Positions 47,649-55,268 of a DNA stretch of 64,000 nucleotides are shown here, piece by piece. This DNA comes from Panacagrimonas sp965216845 (lineage in GTDB: Bacteria > Pseudomonadota > Gammaproteobacteria > Nevskiales > Nevskiaceae). Location: positions 186,001-250,000 of the forward strand of contig OZ244200.1 of assembly GCA_965216845.1 (NCBI GenBank), in the 5' to 3' direction. The notes beneath the pieces are model-generated. The model worked only from the letters and a program-made list of their open reading frames with translations. It was not told the DNA's origin and did not search any database. The first letter of the stretch is position 1, and each line of letters begins with the position of its first letter. The position numbers and the translations under genes are program-made.

Positions 47649-48824
47649 CTAGAACGAATATCCAACCCAGGCCCAAAGCTTGTCGGTGTCGACTTTGGTA
47701 TCGCCAGCCCGATAAGCTGCATATTTGATGCCACCGCTGAAGCCATAGGCGAATTTGCGAGCATATAGGGCGTTGATTTCACTGCCGAGATCGTCCACTG
47801 CGGGACTGGCGTCGTCGGCTGAAAAGTCGTGATAGGCCAGCAGCCATTTGCCTCCGGCCAGCTTGCCGCCGACGCTGATGTAGGTATCCACCAGACCCTC
47901 AGCCGGTGTACCCAGGAACTGATCAGACCAGCCGTTGAATTTATGCAAGGTTGCCAAGGGCGTGCTGAAACCGTAAGCGCCGTCATCAGAGCCCAGCGAC
48001 TCATAACCCAAAGTGACTTTAATGCCCTTGAGCGCCGCGCCTGCTTCCAGCAACAGGTAGCTGGCGTCGTTTTCTGCGGCACCGGTTTGTGAGCTTTGCA
48101 GTGCAGATTCGGCGGCGTAACTGATACCGACTTCACCCGCTTTGGTTTTGCCGGCGTAGCGCAGGCCAAAGGTGTCCAGGCTGTTGTCGGTGCCGTTGTC
48201 CAGCTCCAACAAGTAAGTGTAGGCGCTGAATGTACCGCCACCGAGTTTGTAGGCCACGTTCAACAAGACATCTTTCGAATCCAGGTCTCGTTCATCCGAG
48301 AAAATCCGGTTGCGCTGAATGATGTAGACCAGCTTGGCTTGCAGGGCTTCAGTAAACCCATAGCTCGCGGTTAGCGCATCGAAGGTTTGACGGTCCTGGC
48401 GCCAGCCTACATGACCAACGAAACGGTGGTTATCGAACGTCAGCACCTGGCGACCAAGTGTGGCGCTGAATGCGGCTTTTTGGTACTGCGCGTAGGCCTG
48501 ATCAAGTTCTGTGAATTCGGGATCGGCGACTACCGAGAACTCGCCGCCGTTGCCCAGGGTGTCGTTGTAATCGTCGACCAGGGCGGTATTGTTTTCCAGT
48601 TCCAGCTTGCCGGAAAAGCCACTGTAGCTATCGCTGGCGTAGGTCAAGCGGCTGCGCAGTGTCAGTGCGGTTGCGTCTTGGGCCGCATTGTCTTGCTCAA
48701 CGGTTTCCAGTCGCAGGCGAAAGTCGCCGCTGAGATTATCCAGGTCTTCGGCCATGACTGCGGTGCTGGCCATGGCGCCAGCCACGATAGCGGCCCCGCA
48801 GCTTAGTCTGTGTTTGGTTTTCAT
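47649..48824 (-). CDS. outer membrane porin linked to nitrate import
   Basis: This 391-residue protein has a signal peptide ending around TAVMA and a beta-barrel pattern that resembles the alginate-export/porin family (RLRLETVEQDN, LGRQVLTFDNHRFVGHVGWRQDRQTFD in parts) and closes with WAWVGYSF, ending in Phe. It is the last gene of the nrtA-nrtB-nrtD operon on the same strand, 83 bases after nrtD, so it probably lets nitrate through the outer membrane. ATG 48824 gives a proper signal peptide; a GTG at 48842 is possible. A diverged C-terminal remnant of a paralogue lies at 22.1 kb. Confidence 0.85.
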   Translation of the reverse strand: MKTKHRLSCGAAIVAGAMASTAVMAEDLDNLSGDFRLRLETVEQDNAAQDATALTLRSRLTYASDSYSGFSGKLELENNTALVDDYNDTLGNGGEFSVVADPEFTELDQAYAQYQKAAFSATLGRQVLTFDNHRFVGHVGWRQDRQTFDALTASYGFTEALQAKLVYIIQRNRIFSDERDLDSKDVLLNVAYKLGGGTFSAYTYLLELDNGTDNSLDTFGLRYAGKTKAGEVGISYAAESALQSSQTGAAENDASYLLLEAGAALKGIKVTLGYESLGSDDGAYGFSTPLATLHKFNGWSDQFLGTPAEGLVDTYISVGGKLAGGKWLLAYHDFSADDASPAVDDLGSEINALYARKFAYGFSGGIKYAAYRAGDTKVDTDKLWAWVGYSF

Positions 48825-48907
48825 CGTCTTGTTTACCCCCAAGTTAAGATTGATAGAACGAGCCGGTCATTCATCGCCGGCTTCGGTTGGTCAGGTGTTG
48901 GCGACCC

Positions 48908-49702
48908 CTATGCGGCCTCTGCGTTGCGCTGTTTTTCGTAGAGGAATTTGAGTACCGCAGCGCGCACCCGGTTGTAACGAGCGTCATCCGCCAGCGCCAG
49001 ACGGTCGCGCGGCCGTTCCAGGTCAACCGTGAGGATTTCGCCAATCGTGGCAGCTGGCCCATTGGTCATCATGACGATGCGGTCCGAGAGCAAAACGGCC
49101 TCGTCAACGTCATGCGTGATCATCACCACGGTGTTTTGCAGTTCGTTCTGAATCTCCATCAGTGAGTCTTGCAGGTGCGCTCTTGTCAAAGCGTCCAATG
49201 CGCCAAAGGGCTCATCCATCAACAGCACTTCAGGCTGCATGGCCAGCGCCCGGGCAATGCCCACACGCTGCTTCATCCCACCGGAAATTTCGCCAGGGCG
49301 TTTATCCAGGGCGTGATCCATGTGCACCAGCTTCAGGTTGTGCTCTACCCAATCCTTGATTTCGGACTTGGTCTTGTCACCGCCAAACACCTGCTTAACT
49401 GCCAGTTCGACGTTTTCGTAGGCGGTCAGCCAAGGCAGCAAGGAGTGGTTTTGAAACACCACCGCCCGTTCCGGGCCTGGTTCGTTGACCTCCTTGCCAT
49501 TGAGCACCGCGCCGCCTTGCGTGGCCTGGTATAGACCGGCAATCACATTAAGTACGGTGGACTTGCCGCAGCCCGAGTGGCCGATGAGGCAGACGAACTC
49601 ACCCTTGGCGATTTTCAGATTGACGTTGCGCAAGGCAACAAACTCGCCTTTCGGCGTGGCAAAGGCCATGCCCATGTCTGACAGATCGAGAATCGTGTTC
49701 AT
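48908..49702 (-). CDS. nrtD: nitrate ABC transporter ATP-binding protein (NrtD type)
   Basis: The 264-residue ATPase has Walker A GHSGCGKST, signature SGGMKQRVGIARAL and Walker B EVLLMDEPFGALD. It matches the NrtD/SsuB/TauB group of nitrate, sulfonate and taurine importers; nrtA and nrtB beside it point to nitrate. It lacks the regulatory NrtA-like tail that cyanobacterial NrtC carries. Confidence 0.93.
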   Translation of the reverse strand: MNTILDLSDMGMAFATPKGEFVALRNVNLKIAKGEFVCLIGHSGCGKSTVLNVIAGLYQATQGGAVLNGKEVNEPGPERAVVFQNHSLLPWLTAYENVELAVKQVFGGDKTKSEIKDWVEHNLKLVHMDHALDKRPGEISGGMKQRVGIARALAMQPEVLLMDEPFGALDALTRAHLQDSLMEIQNELQNTVVMITHDVDEAVLLSDRIVMMTNGPAATIGEILTVDLERPRDRLALADDARYNRVRAAVLKFLYEKQRNAEAA

Positions 49703-49712
49703 GTCTAATTCC

Positions 49713-50741
49713 TTAACGTGCCACGCTGGCTTTGTCCCAAGAGAAAAAACGCTGCAGCGTCAACATGCCGCGATCGAGCAGAAAGCCGATCAAGCCGATG
49801 ACCAGCACCGCCGCCAGGATTCGGGCCAGGGAATCAGACGAGCCGTTTTGAAACTCATCCCAAACAAACTTCCCAAGGCCGGGATTCTGCGCCAGCATTT
49901 CGGCGGCGATGAGCACCATCCAGGCCACGCCCAGCGATAAACGCATGCCGGTAAAAATCATCGGCACCGAGGCCGGCAGCACGATCTTGCGAACATGGGT
50001 CAAAGGGCGCAGGCGCAGCACCTTGCTGACATTCACGAGGTCGCGATCAATGGCCGCGACGCCCACTGACGTGTTGATGATCATCGGCCACATGCAGCAC
50101 AGCGTTACCGTGACCATGGAGGTAATAAACGCCTTGGGCACCACCGGATCTGGCGTGCTGTAGAACGCGCTCACCACCATGGTGACCAAGGGCAACCACG
50201 CCAGCGGCGACACCGGCTTGAAGGTTTGCACCACCGGATTGGCCATGGCGTTGAGCGTTTTACTCAGACCGATGGCGATCCCAAATGGAATCGCCACCAG
50301 GGCCGCCAACACAAAGCCGCTCATCACCGTGATCAGGCTGGTTCCAATCTGATCGACAAAGGTTTCTTTGCCGGTGTAATCGCGGACCCTGGGCTCATAG
50401 TCGGGGTCTTCCGCCACACGCGCGGCATTGCGTTTTTCCTGCCGCTCATAAAATGCGGCTGCTTTGTCGCGCTCGCGCTGATGCTCGCCATACAGGGATT
50501 TGAATTGCTCGGCGACCTCGGCCGGACCTGGAAACTTGCCCAGTGAGGTGTCGATGTTTGCAGCAGCAGAGGACCAAAGCACCAAAAAGACGACGATGCC
50601 CACCAATGGTGCGGCGCACAATCTGATGGCGTTCTGGGTCCATTCGCTGGCCAGCAGCCAGCCAATCGCGGTGATTTTGCCAGGCGTTGAAGGCGCCATT
50701 GCCTCCGACGATGCGGTTGTCATCTTCATTTCCTTGTTCAT
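49713..50741 (-). CDS. nrtB: nitrate ABC transporter permease NrtB
   Basis: The 342-residue permease has an N-terminal membrane helix, a charged periplasmic stretch of about 60 residues (HQRERDKAAAFYERQEKRN), then the typical NrtB membrane domain with the ATPase-contact loop (IDRDLVNVSKVLRLRPLTHVRKIVLPAS in parts). It forms the inner membrane channel of the importer with nrtD and nrtA. The start is MNKEMKM at 50741, with nrtA 28 bases upstream. Confidence 0.93.
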   Translation of the reverse strand: MNKEMKMTTASSEAMAPSTPGKITAIGWLLASEWTQNAIRLCAAPLVGIVVFLVLWSSAAANIDTSLGKFPGPAEVAEQFKSLYGEHQRERDKAAAFYERQEKRNAARVAEDPDYEPRVRDYTGKETFVDQIGTSLITVMSGFVLAALVAIPFGIAIGLSKTLNAMANPVVQTFKPVSPLAWLPLVTMVVSAFYSTPDPVVPKAFITSMVTVTLCCMWPMIINTSVGVAAIDRDLVNVSKVLRLRPLTHVRKIVLPASVPMIFTGMRLSLGVAWMVLIAAEMLAQNPGLGKFVWDEFQNGSSDSLARILAAVLVIGLIGFLLDRGMLTLQRFFSWDKASVAR

Positions 50742-50769
50742 GGCGAAACGAATCGGCGAAGCAAGCGAA

Positions 50770-52173
50770 TCAGAAGCCTTGCAGCTTCTGATCCGGCCTC
50801 AGGCCAATCGGGAACTTGCCGATGTATTCGTTGGGTTTGCTGCCGTCGAATACCACGCCATCAATAAACTCGCCTTGTGGCGGTTTGAAGCCGGTTTCGC
50901 TGTCAAAGTCCGGAAAATCTTTGGCATCCATCAGGCCTTCTGCAATCAGAGACTTGGCAGCCTGGCTGTAGATGTCCGGGCGGTAGACGCGCTTGGCCGT
51001 CTCCATGAACCACGCGTCCGATTTGGGCTCGGCAATTTGCCCCCAGCGACGCATCTGCGTGAGATACCAGATCGCATCCGAGTAGTACGGGTAGGTGGCG
51101 TTGTAACGAAAGAACACGTTGAAGTCCGGCACTTCGCGCTTGTCGCCTTTTTCGTACTCGAAGGTGCCGGTCATGCTGTTGGCGATCACGTCGTAGTCGG
51201 CGCCAACGTAGTTGGGTTGCGACAACATTTTCACAGCCGCCGGACGGTTGGCGTTGTCGTTTTCATCCAGCCACTTGGCCGCACGGATGAGCGCACGGGT
51301 CAAACGAATCGTGGTGTTGGGGTATTTCTCGGCAAATTCAGCGGTCATGCCGAAGACTTTTTCCGGGTTGTTTTTCCAGATCTCGTAGTCAGTGATCACC
51401 GGGACGCCAATACCCTTGAAAACCGCTTGCTGGTTCCAGGGTTCGCCCACGCAATACCCATAAATGGTGCCGGCTTCCAGGGTGGCTGGCATTTGCGGCG
51501 GTGGCGTTACCGAGAGCAAGACATCCGCGCCCAGCTGGCCGGAGGTATCGCCCTTATGTGGTGCGTAGTAACCCGGATTCAGACCGCCGGCAGCCAGCCA
51601 GTAACGCAACTCGTAGTTGTGTGTGGATACCGGGAACACCATGCCCATGTTGAAGGGCTTGCCTTCGGCCTTGTATTTCTCGACCACCGGCTTGAGCGCA
51701 TCAGCCTTGACCGGATGGACCGGGCGGCCATCCGCCATTTTCGGCACATTGGCCTTCATCTGCTCCCAAATTTCATTGGCAACGGTAATGCCATTGCCGT
51801 TCAGATCCATTGAGAACGGAGTGATGATGTGCGCCTTGGTGCCGAAGCCGATGGTGGCTGCCAAAGGCTGCCCGGCCAGCATGTGGGCGCCGTCCAGACG
51901 ACCGTCAATCACACCGTCCAGCAGCACTTTCCAGTTGGCCTGCGCTTCAATTTTGACGTACAGGCCCTCTTCCTCGAAATAGCCGTTCTCGTAAGCAACG
52001 GCGATGGGCGCCATATCGGTCAGCTTGATAAACCCGAAGGTCAGCTCTTCTTTTTCAGGCCAGCCCAGTTTGTCTTCGGCCTGTGCGACGCCAACAAGCG
52101 ATGACAAGCCAACGCTGGCTGCGATCAGAGCGCGTTTAAAACCCTTATTTTTCAATCCCGATGTAATGTTCAT
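50770..52173 (-). CDS. nrtA: nitrate-binding periplasmic protein NrtA
   Basis: The 467-residue protein has a signal peptide ending at VGVAQA near residue 32 and the NrtA/CmpA ligand-binding fold (FGFIKLTDMAPIAVAYENGYF, LDGAHMLAGQPLAATIGFG). No lipobox is visible, so it is probably a free periplasmic protein. It delivers nitrate to NrtB. NasS, the sensor partner of NasT proteins, is a homologue without a signal peptide; this one has a signal peptide and is therefore the transporter component. Its leader holds an ANTAR antitermination signal. Confidence 0.93.
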   Translation of the reverse strand: MNITSGLKNKGFKRALIAASVGLSSLVGVAQAEDKLGWPEKEELTFGFIKLTDMAPIAVAYENGYFEEEGLYVKIEAQANWKVLLDGVIDGRLDGAHMLAGQPLAATIGFGTKAHIITPFSMDLNGNGITVANEIWEQMKANVPKMADGRPVHPVKADALKPVVEKYKAEGKPFNMGMVFPVSTHNYELRYWLAAGGLNPGYYAPHKGDTSGQLGADVLLSVTPPPQMPATLEAGTIYGYCVGEPWNQQAVFKGIGVPVITDYEIWKNNPEKVFGMTAEFAEKYPNTTIRLTRALIRAAKWLDENDNANRPAAVKMLSQPNYVGADYDVIANSMTGTFEYEKGDKREVPDFNVFFRYNATYPYYSDAIWYLTQMRRWGQIAEPKSDAWFMETAKRVYRPDIYSQAAKSLIAEGLMDAKDFPDFDSETGFKPPQGEFIDGVVFDGSKPNEYIGKFPIGLRPDQKLQGF

Positions 52174-52199
52174 GTGGAATTCCCACTATTGTTTGATGC

Positions 52200-52250
52200 A
52201 AAAAAAAGACGCCCAGGCACGCCGCCACAATTTGTGGTGTGCCTGGGCGC
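52200..52250 (-). terminator. leader intrinsic terminator (attenuator) of nrtA
   Basis: On the minus strand CGCCCAGGCAC pairs over 11 bases with GTGCCTGGGCG (52239-52249 with 52210-52220), extended inside by CCACAA/TTGTGG, and is followed by eight T (52200-52207). It lies 27 bases before the nrtA ATG. Without antitermination it should stop most transcripts. GGCGC in P2 (52270-52274) can also pair with GCGCC at the terminator edge (52246-52250), a possible switch. Confidence 0.9.
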
Positions 52251-52265
52251 CTTTGCCCTGTTTCT

Positions 52266-52314
52266 AAACGCGCCGTTGCGTTTCAACAATGCTTGCTGCC
52301 AGCGTTGGCAGCAA
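52266..52314 (-). ncRNA. ANTAR-binding double hexaloop RNA in the nrtA leader
   Basis: Hairpin P1 (52293-52314) is TTGCTGCC-AACGCT-GGCAGCAA and hairpin P2 (52266-52283) is AAACGC-AACGGC-GCGTTT, both read on the minus strand, separated by nine bases. Each loop has six bases with A at position 1 and G at position 4, the pattern recognised by ANTAR proteins. The terminator follows 16 bases later. The adjacent ANTAR gene is the expected regulator. Confidence 0.9.
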
Positions 52315-52342
52315 AGCTGAATTTCGTTACCGCAGAGCAGTG

Positions 52343-52359
52343 AGCACTTATCGTGCCAA
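52343..52359 (-). promoter_or_regulatory. sigma-54 promoter of the nrtA operon
   Basis: Minus-strand TTGGCACGATAAGTGCT matches the -24/-12 consensus with GG-N10-GC and one mismatch in the -12 element. It lies directly after the ANTAR stop codon (52365). The transcript would start near 52332 and pass through P1, P2 and the terminator. A weak NtrC-like pair TGCACC-N6-TGGGCA lies at 52414-52431 inside the ANTAR gene. Confidence 0.75.
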
Positions 52360-52364
52360 GTTTC

Positions 52365-52961
52365 TCAGGACGCGCTCAAAAGCTCAGAAGCCTGAATCAA
52401 ACTGGTCGCCACCTGCACCAATGGCTGGGCACGATTCATCGCGGTCTTGCGCATCACGCGATAAGCCTCTTGCTCTGAAAGTTGTCTTGTCTCCATCAAG
52501 ATGCCTTTGGCGCGCTCAATCAGCTTGCGCTCACTGAGTTTGTTGGCGGCATCTTCAGCATGGCGCCGTAATTTTTGCCGCGCCTGGAAGCGCAACGTGG
52601 CCAGTTCCGCGAGCAATACGGCGCGCTGACCTGAACAGGCACCGGCAATATAAGTGCTGACGCCAGCCTCGACGGCCCTGGCAAGCAACCCGGCATTGTG
52701 CTCACGAACGCACAACACCACGGGGCACGGCGAATGCTCATCCAATGCTTGCAGCTGTTGCACGGCATCAAGCGTTAATGCCTGCAGTATCACAACCAGT
52801 AACGCGGGCGATGCAGAACCCATGACATCTTTGACGTCAAACTGCTGCTGGCGCTGAATCTCACAAACGTAGCCAGCCTGGCTCAAACCAAAGCGCAAAT
52901 TGGCGATCAAGTCATCGCGTTCGCTGCACAGCAGCAGTATGGCCGTCTGCGTCGCGGGCAT
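52365..52961 (-). CDS. ANTAR-domain antiterminator (NasT-like), copy 2, without phosphoacceptor Asp
   Basis: The 198-residue protein has an N-terminal receiver-like domain in which the phosphoacceptor Asp is missing (PALLVVILQALTL where copy 1 has PDIVLIDLAAP), a long helix and a C-terminal ANTAR domain with RAKGILMETRQLSEQEAYRVMRKTAM. NasR and NasT-type proteins bind nitrate or a sensor partner and then bind leader RNA. It directly precedes the leader of nrtA on the same strand. It is only distantly similar to copy 1 at 22.5 kb. Confidence 0.9.
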   Translation of the reverse strand: MPATQTAILLLCSERDDLIANLRFGLSQAGYVCEIQRQQQFDVKDVMGSASPALLVVILQALTLDAVQQLQALDEHSPCPVVLCVREHNAGLLARAVEAGVSTYIAGACSGQRAVLLAELATLRFQARQKLRRHAEDAANKLSERKLIERAKGILMETRQLSEQEAYRVMRKTAMNRAQPLVQVATSLIQASELLSAS

Positions 52962-53100
52962 GTTTGCACCCCAGGCTGATCATGGTGCAGTGCATCATGC
53001 AACTGTCGTGCCAGGCGCAATCATCACTTCCTGAAATTCGCGGCAGGGCCTTTGCGTCGACGCGAAATGGCGCCCCCCAGCAGGAACGCCGCGCCAGTTT

Positions 53101-53762
53101 GCGCCCGCATTGTGTCCCGGCTATCCCTTGTTTGCGTTGTCCTGACGGGGCCGTCAGTGTAAAAGAATTGCTCCGGCACCCCACGAATTGGACATGAAAC
53201 AAGCAGAGCAAGCACGGCGGCGCGCACTAACCCGCGAACGCCTGCAACGAATGGCTTGGCTGCTCGACAGCAGCTTTGGCGTCCCCGGCACCCGGTTTCG
53301 CTTTGGCCTGGAACCCATCATCGGCCTGGTTCCGGTACTGGGGGACGCGGTGGGCTTCCTGCTTGGCGCCGGCCTGCTGTACGAAGGCGCGCGCGCCGGC
53401 GCGCCGCGACCCTTGCTGTTGCAAATGCTGGGCAATTCACTCATCGACCTGGCCGGCGGCTTCCTGCCGGTGATCGGCGACGTGTTCGACTTCGCCTTCC
53501 GCGCCAACCAGAAAAACGCGGATTTGCTCACGGCGTTTCTGGACGAGCAGGACCAGACCCAAGCACAGACCAGCACCGATTCAGGCCAGGTCCTGCTGAT
53601 TCTGATCCTCGTGGTGCTGGTGCTGGCCGGGGCGCTCTATGTGGCACCACGCCTGCCCATCGGCATTTGACGATGAAGCAGGCGGCAGGCAACTTGGCAG
53701 ACTGATTCGCGCAAACACAAAAACAAAGCCCATGACCTCCGCTACGCTCGACGCTACGCCGG
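53101..53762. repeat. 662-bp direct repeat, right copy
   Basis: Matches 46890-47551 with three base differences (53562, 53580, 53586). At its left end it carries the first three codons of plsB on the minus strand, continuing into unrelated DNA; at its right end it runs into the complete POT transporter gene. Both repeat ends are therefore sharp breakpoints. Confidence 0.97.
53194..53670 (+). CDS. DUF4112 membrane protein, copy 2
   Basis: The protein is identical in sequence to copy 1 at 46983-47459. It lies 61 bases upstream of the intact POT transporter, which is most likely the original order of the locus. Function unknown. Confidence 0.88.
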   Translation: MKQAEQARRRALTRERLQRMAWLLDSSFGVPGTRFRFGLEPIIGLVPVLGDAVGFLLGAGLLYEGARAGAPRPLLLQMLGNSLIDLAGGFLPVIGDVFDFAFRANQKNADLLTAFLDEQDQTQAQTSTDSGQVLLILILVVLVLAGALYVAPRLPIGI

Positions 53763-55237
53763 CCAAGCATCCCCCCGGTCTGTCCACGCTGTTTTTCACC
53801 GAGATGTGGGAGCGCTTTTCCTTCTACGGCATGCGCGCCATCCTGGTGCTGGCGATGGTCGCCGCCGTGGAGGGCGAAAACCCCGGACTGGGCCTGTCAC
53901 GTGAAATGGCCACGGCGGTTTACGGCCTCTACACCTCGGCGGTGTATCTCACCGCCCTGCCCGGCGGATGGATCGCCGACCGGCTGATCGGTCAGCAACG
54001 CGCGGTGTTCTGGGGCGGCGTCATCATCGCCAGTGGTCATTTCACCATGGCGCTGAACACCCAGGCCGGATTCTTCATCGGCCTGATTCTGATCGCCCTG
54101 GGCACCGGCCTGTTGAAACCCAATATCAGCGCGCTGGTGGGGCAGCTGTACAAGGACGATGTGGGCGCGCGCCGCGACGCCGGCTTCTCCATTTTCTACA
54201 TGGGCATCAACATCGGCGCCTTTTTCGGTCAGCTGCTGTGTGGCTATCTGGGCGAGGAAGTCGGCTGGCATTACGGCTTTGGCGCCGCCGGCGTGTTCAT
54301 GGTGCTGGGCCTGGTGCAATACAAGCTGTTCGGCCACCGCATTGGTGACGCCGGCAAATATCCCAGCCGCAGCGACAACGCCGCCGCCGATGCCCGCGTG
54401 CAGAAACTGGGGTGGCTGGCGGTCATTGGCTTCATGGCCTTGCTGATCGCGGTGACCGTCATGGCCATCAGCGGTCTGATGCAGATCAACCCCATTCGCG
54501 TGGCGCAGGGCACTGGAATCTTCATCGTCAGCCTGGCCGCCGCCTACTTCGGCTACGTGATTCTGTTCGGCGGACTGAATACCGAGGAGAAGAAAAAGAT
54601 CGGCGTCATCGCCGTGTTTTTTGTGGCCGCCGCCATGTTCTGGAGCGGCTTTGATCAGGCGGGTTCCAGTTTCAACCTGTTCGCGCAGGACCATACCGAT
54701 CGCGTCATCCTGGGCTGGGAGATGCCAGCGTCCTGGCTGCAATCGGTCAACCCGCTGTTCATCATTATCCTGTCGCCGCTATTCGCGGCCATGTGGGTGC
54801 ATTTGGGACGACGCAACCTGGACCCCTCGCTGCCCACCAAGATGGCACTGGGTCTGCTGCAAATGGGTCTGGGCTTCTTGGTGCTGGCCGCCGCCGCCAC
54901 CTTCGTGGTCAAAGGCGAACAAGTCGGCCCCACCTGGCTGATTCTGACCTATCTGTTTCACACCACCGGCGAGCTATGCCTTTCGCCCATCGGCCTTTCG
55001 GCGGTGAGCAAGCTTGCGCCCAAACGCTTCATCGGCCAAATGCTCGGGACCTGGTTCATGGCCTCGGCGCTGGGGCACCTGATTGGTGGGCTATTGGCCG
55101 GCCACCTGTCCAGTGAGGCCGACGTGGAGGCCATGCCCGAACGCTTCTTCTTCGTGTTCCTCACCACCGCCGGCGCCGGCCTGCTGATGTTCGCCATCGT
55201 GCGCCCGGTCAAACGCATGATGGGCGATGTCAAGTAA
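53732..55237 (+). CDS. POT/PTR-family proton-coupled peptide transporter
   Basis: The 501-residue protein has about 12-14 membrane helices and the POT marks: EMWERFSFYGMRA (proton-coupling ExxERFxxY) and the PTR2 signature GTGLLKPNISALVGQLY. It imports di- and tripeptides. The start is ATG 53732, whose first ten codons lie in the direct repeat. A peptidase lipoprotein gene follows after 31 bases, suggesting joint peptide use. Confidence 0.92.
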   Translation: MTSATLDATPAKHPPGLSTLFFTEMWERFSFYGMRAILVLAMVAAVEGENPGLGLSREMATAVYGLYTSAVYLTALPGGWIADRLIGQQRAVFWGGVIIASGHFTMALNTQAGFFIGLILIALGTGLLKPNISALVGQLYKDDVGARRDAGFSIFYMGINIGAFFGQLLCGYLGEEVGWHYGFGAAGVFMVLGLVQYKLFGHRIGDAGKYPSRSDNAAADARVQKLGWLAVIGFMALLIAVTVMAISGLMQINPIRVAQGTGIFIVSLAAAYFGYVILFGGLNTEEKKKIGVIAVFFVAAAMFWSGFDQAGSSFNLFAQDHTDRVILGWEMPASWLQSVNPLFIIILSPLFAAMWVHLGRRNLDPSLPTKMALGLLQMGLGFLVLAAAATFVVKGEQVGPTWLILTYLFHTTGELCLSPIGLSAVSKLAPKRFIGQMLGTWFMASALGHLIGGLLAGHLSSEADVEAMPERFFFVFLTTAGAGLLMFAIVRPVKRMMGDVK

Positions 55238-55268
55238 GACACCACATTTATCTATCCCGGAGGTTTCC

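Noticed and set aside
47552..53100. Insertion sequence or integrase bounding the nitrate module
   Set aside because: No transposase, integrase, terminal inverted repeats or short target duplication is visible at the junctions.
53024..53227. Open frame beginning like the plsB leader at the right repeat
   Set aside because: It only reads the duplicated upstream DNA of plsB and its first codons into unrelated sequence; it is a junction artefact, not a gene.
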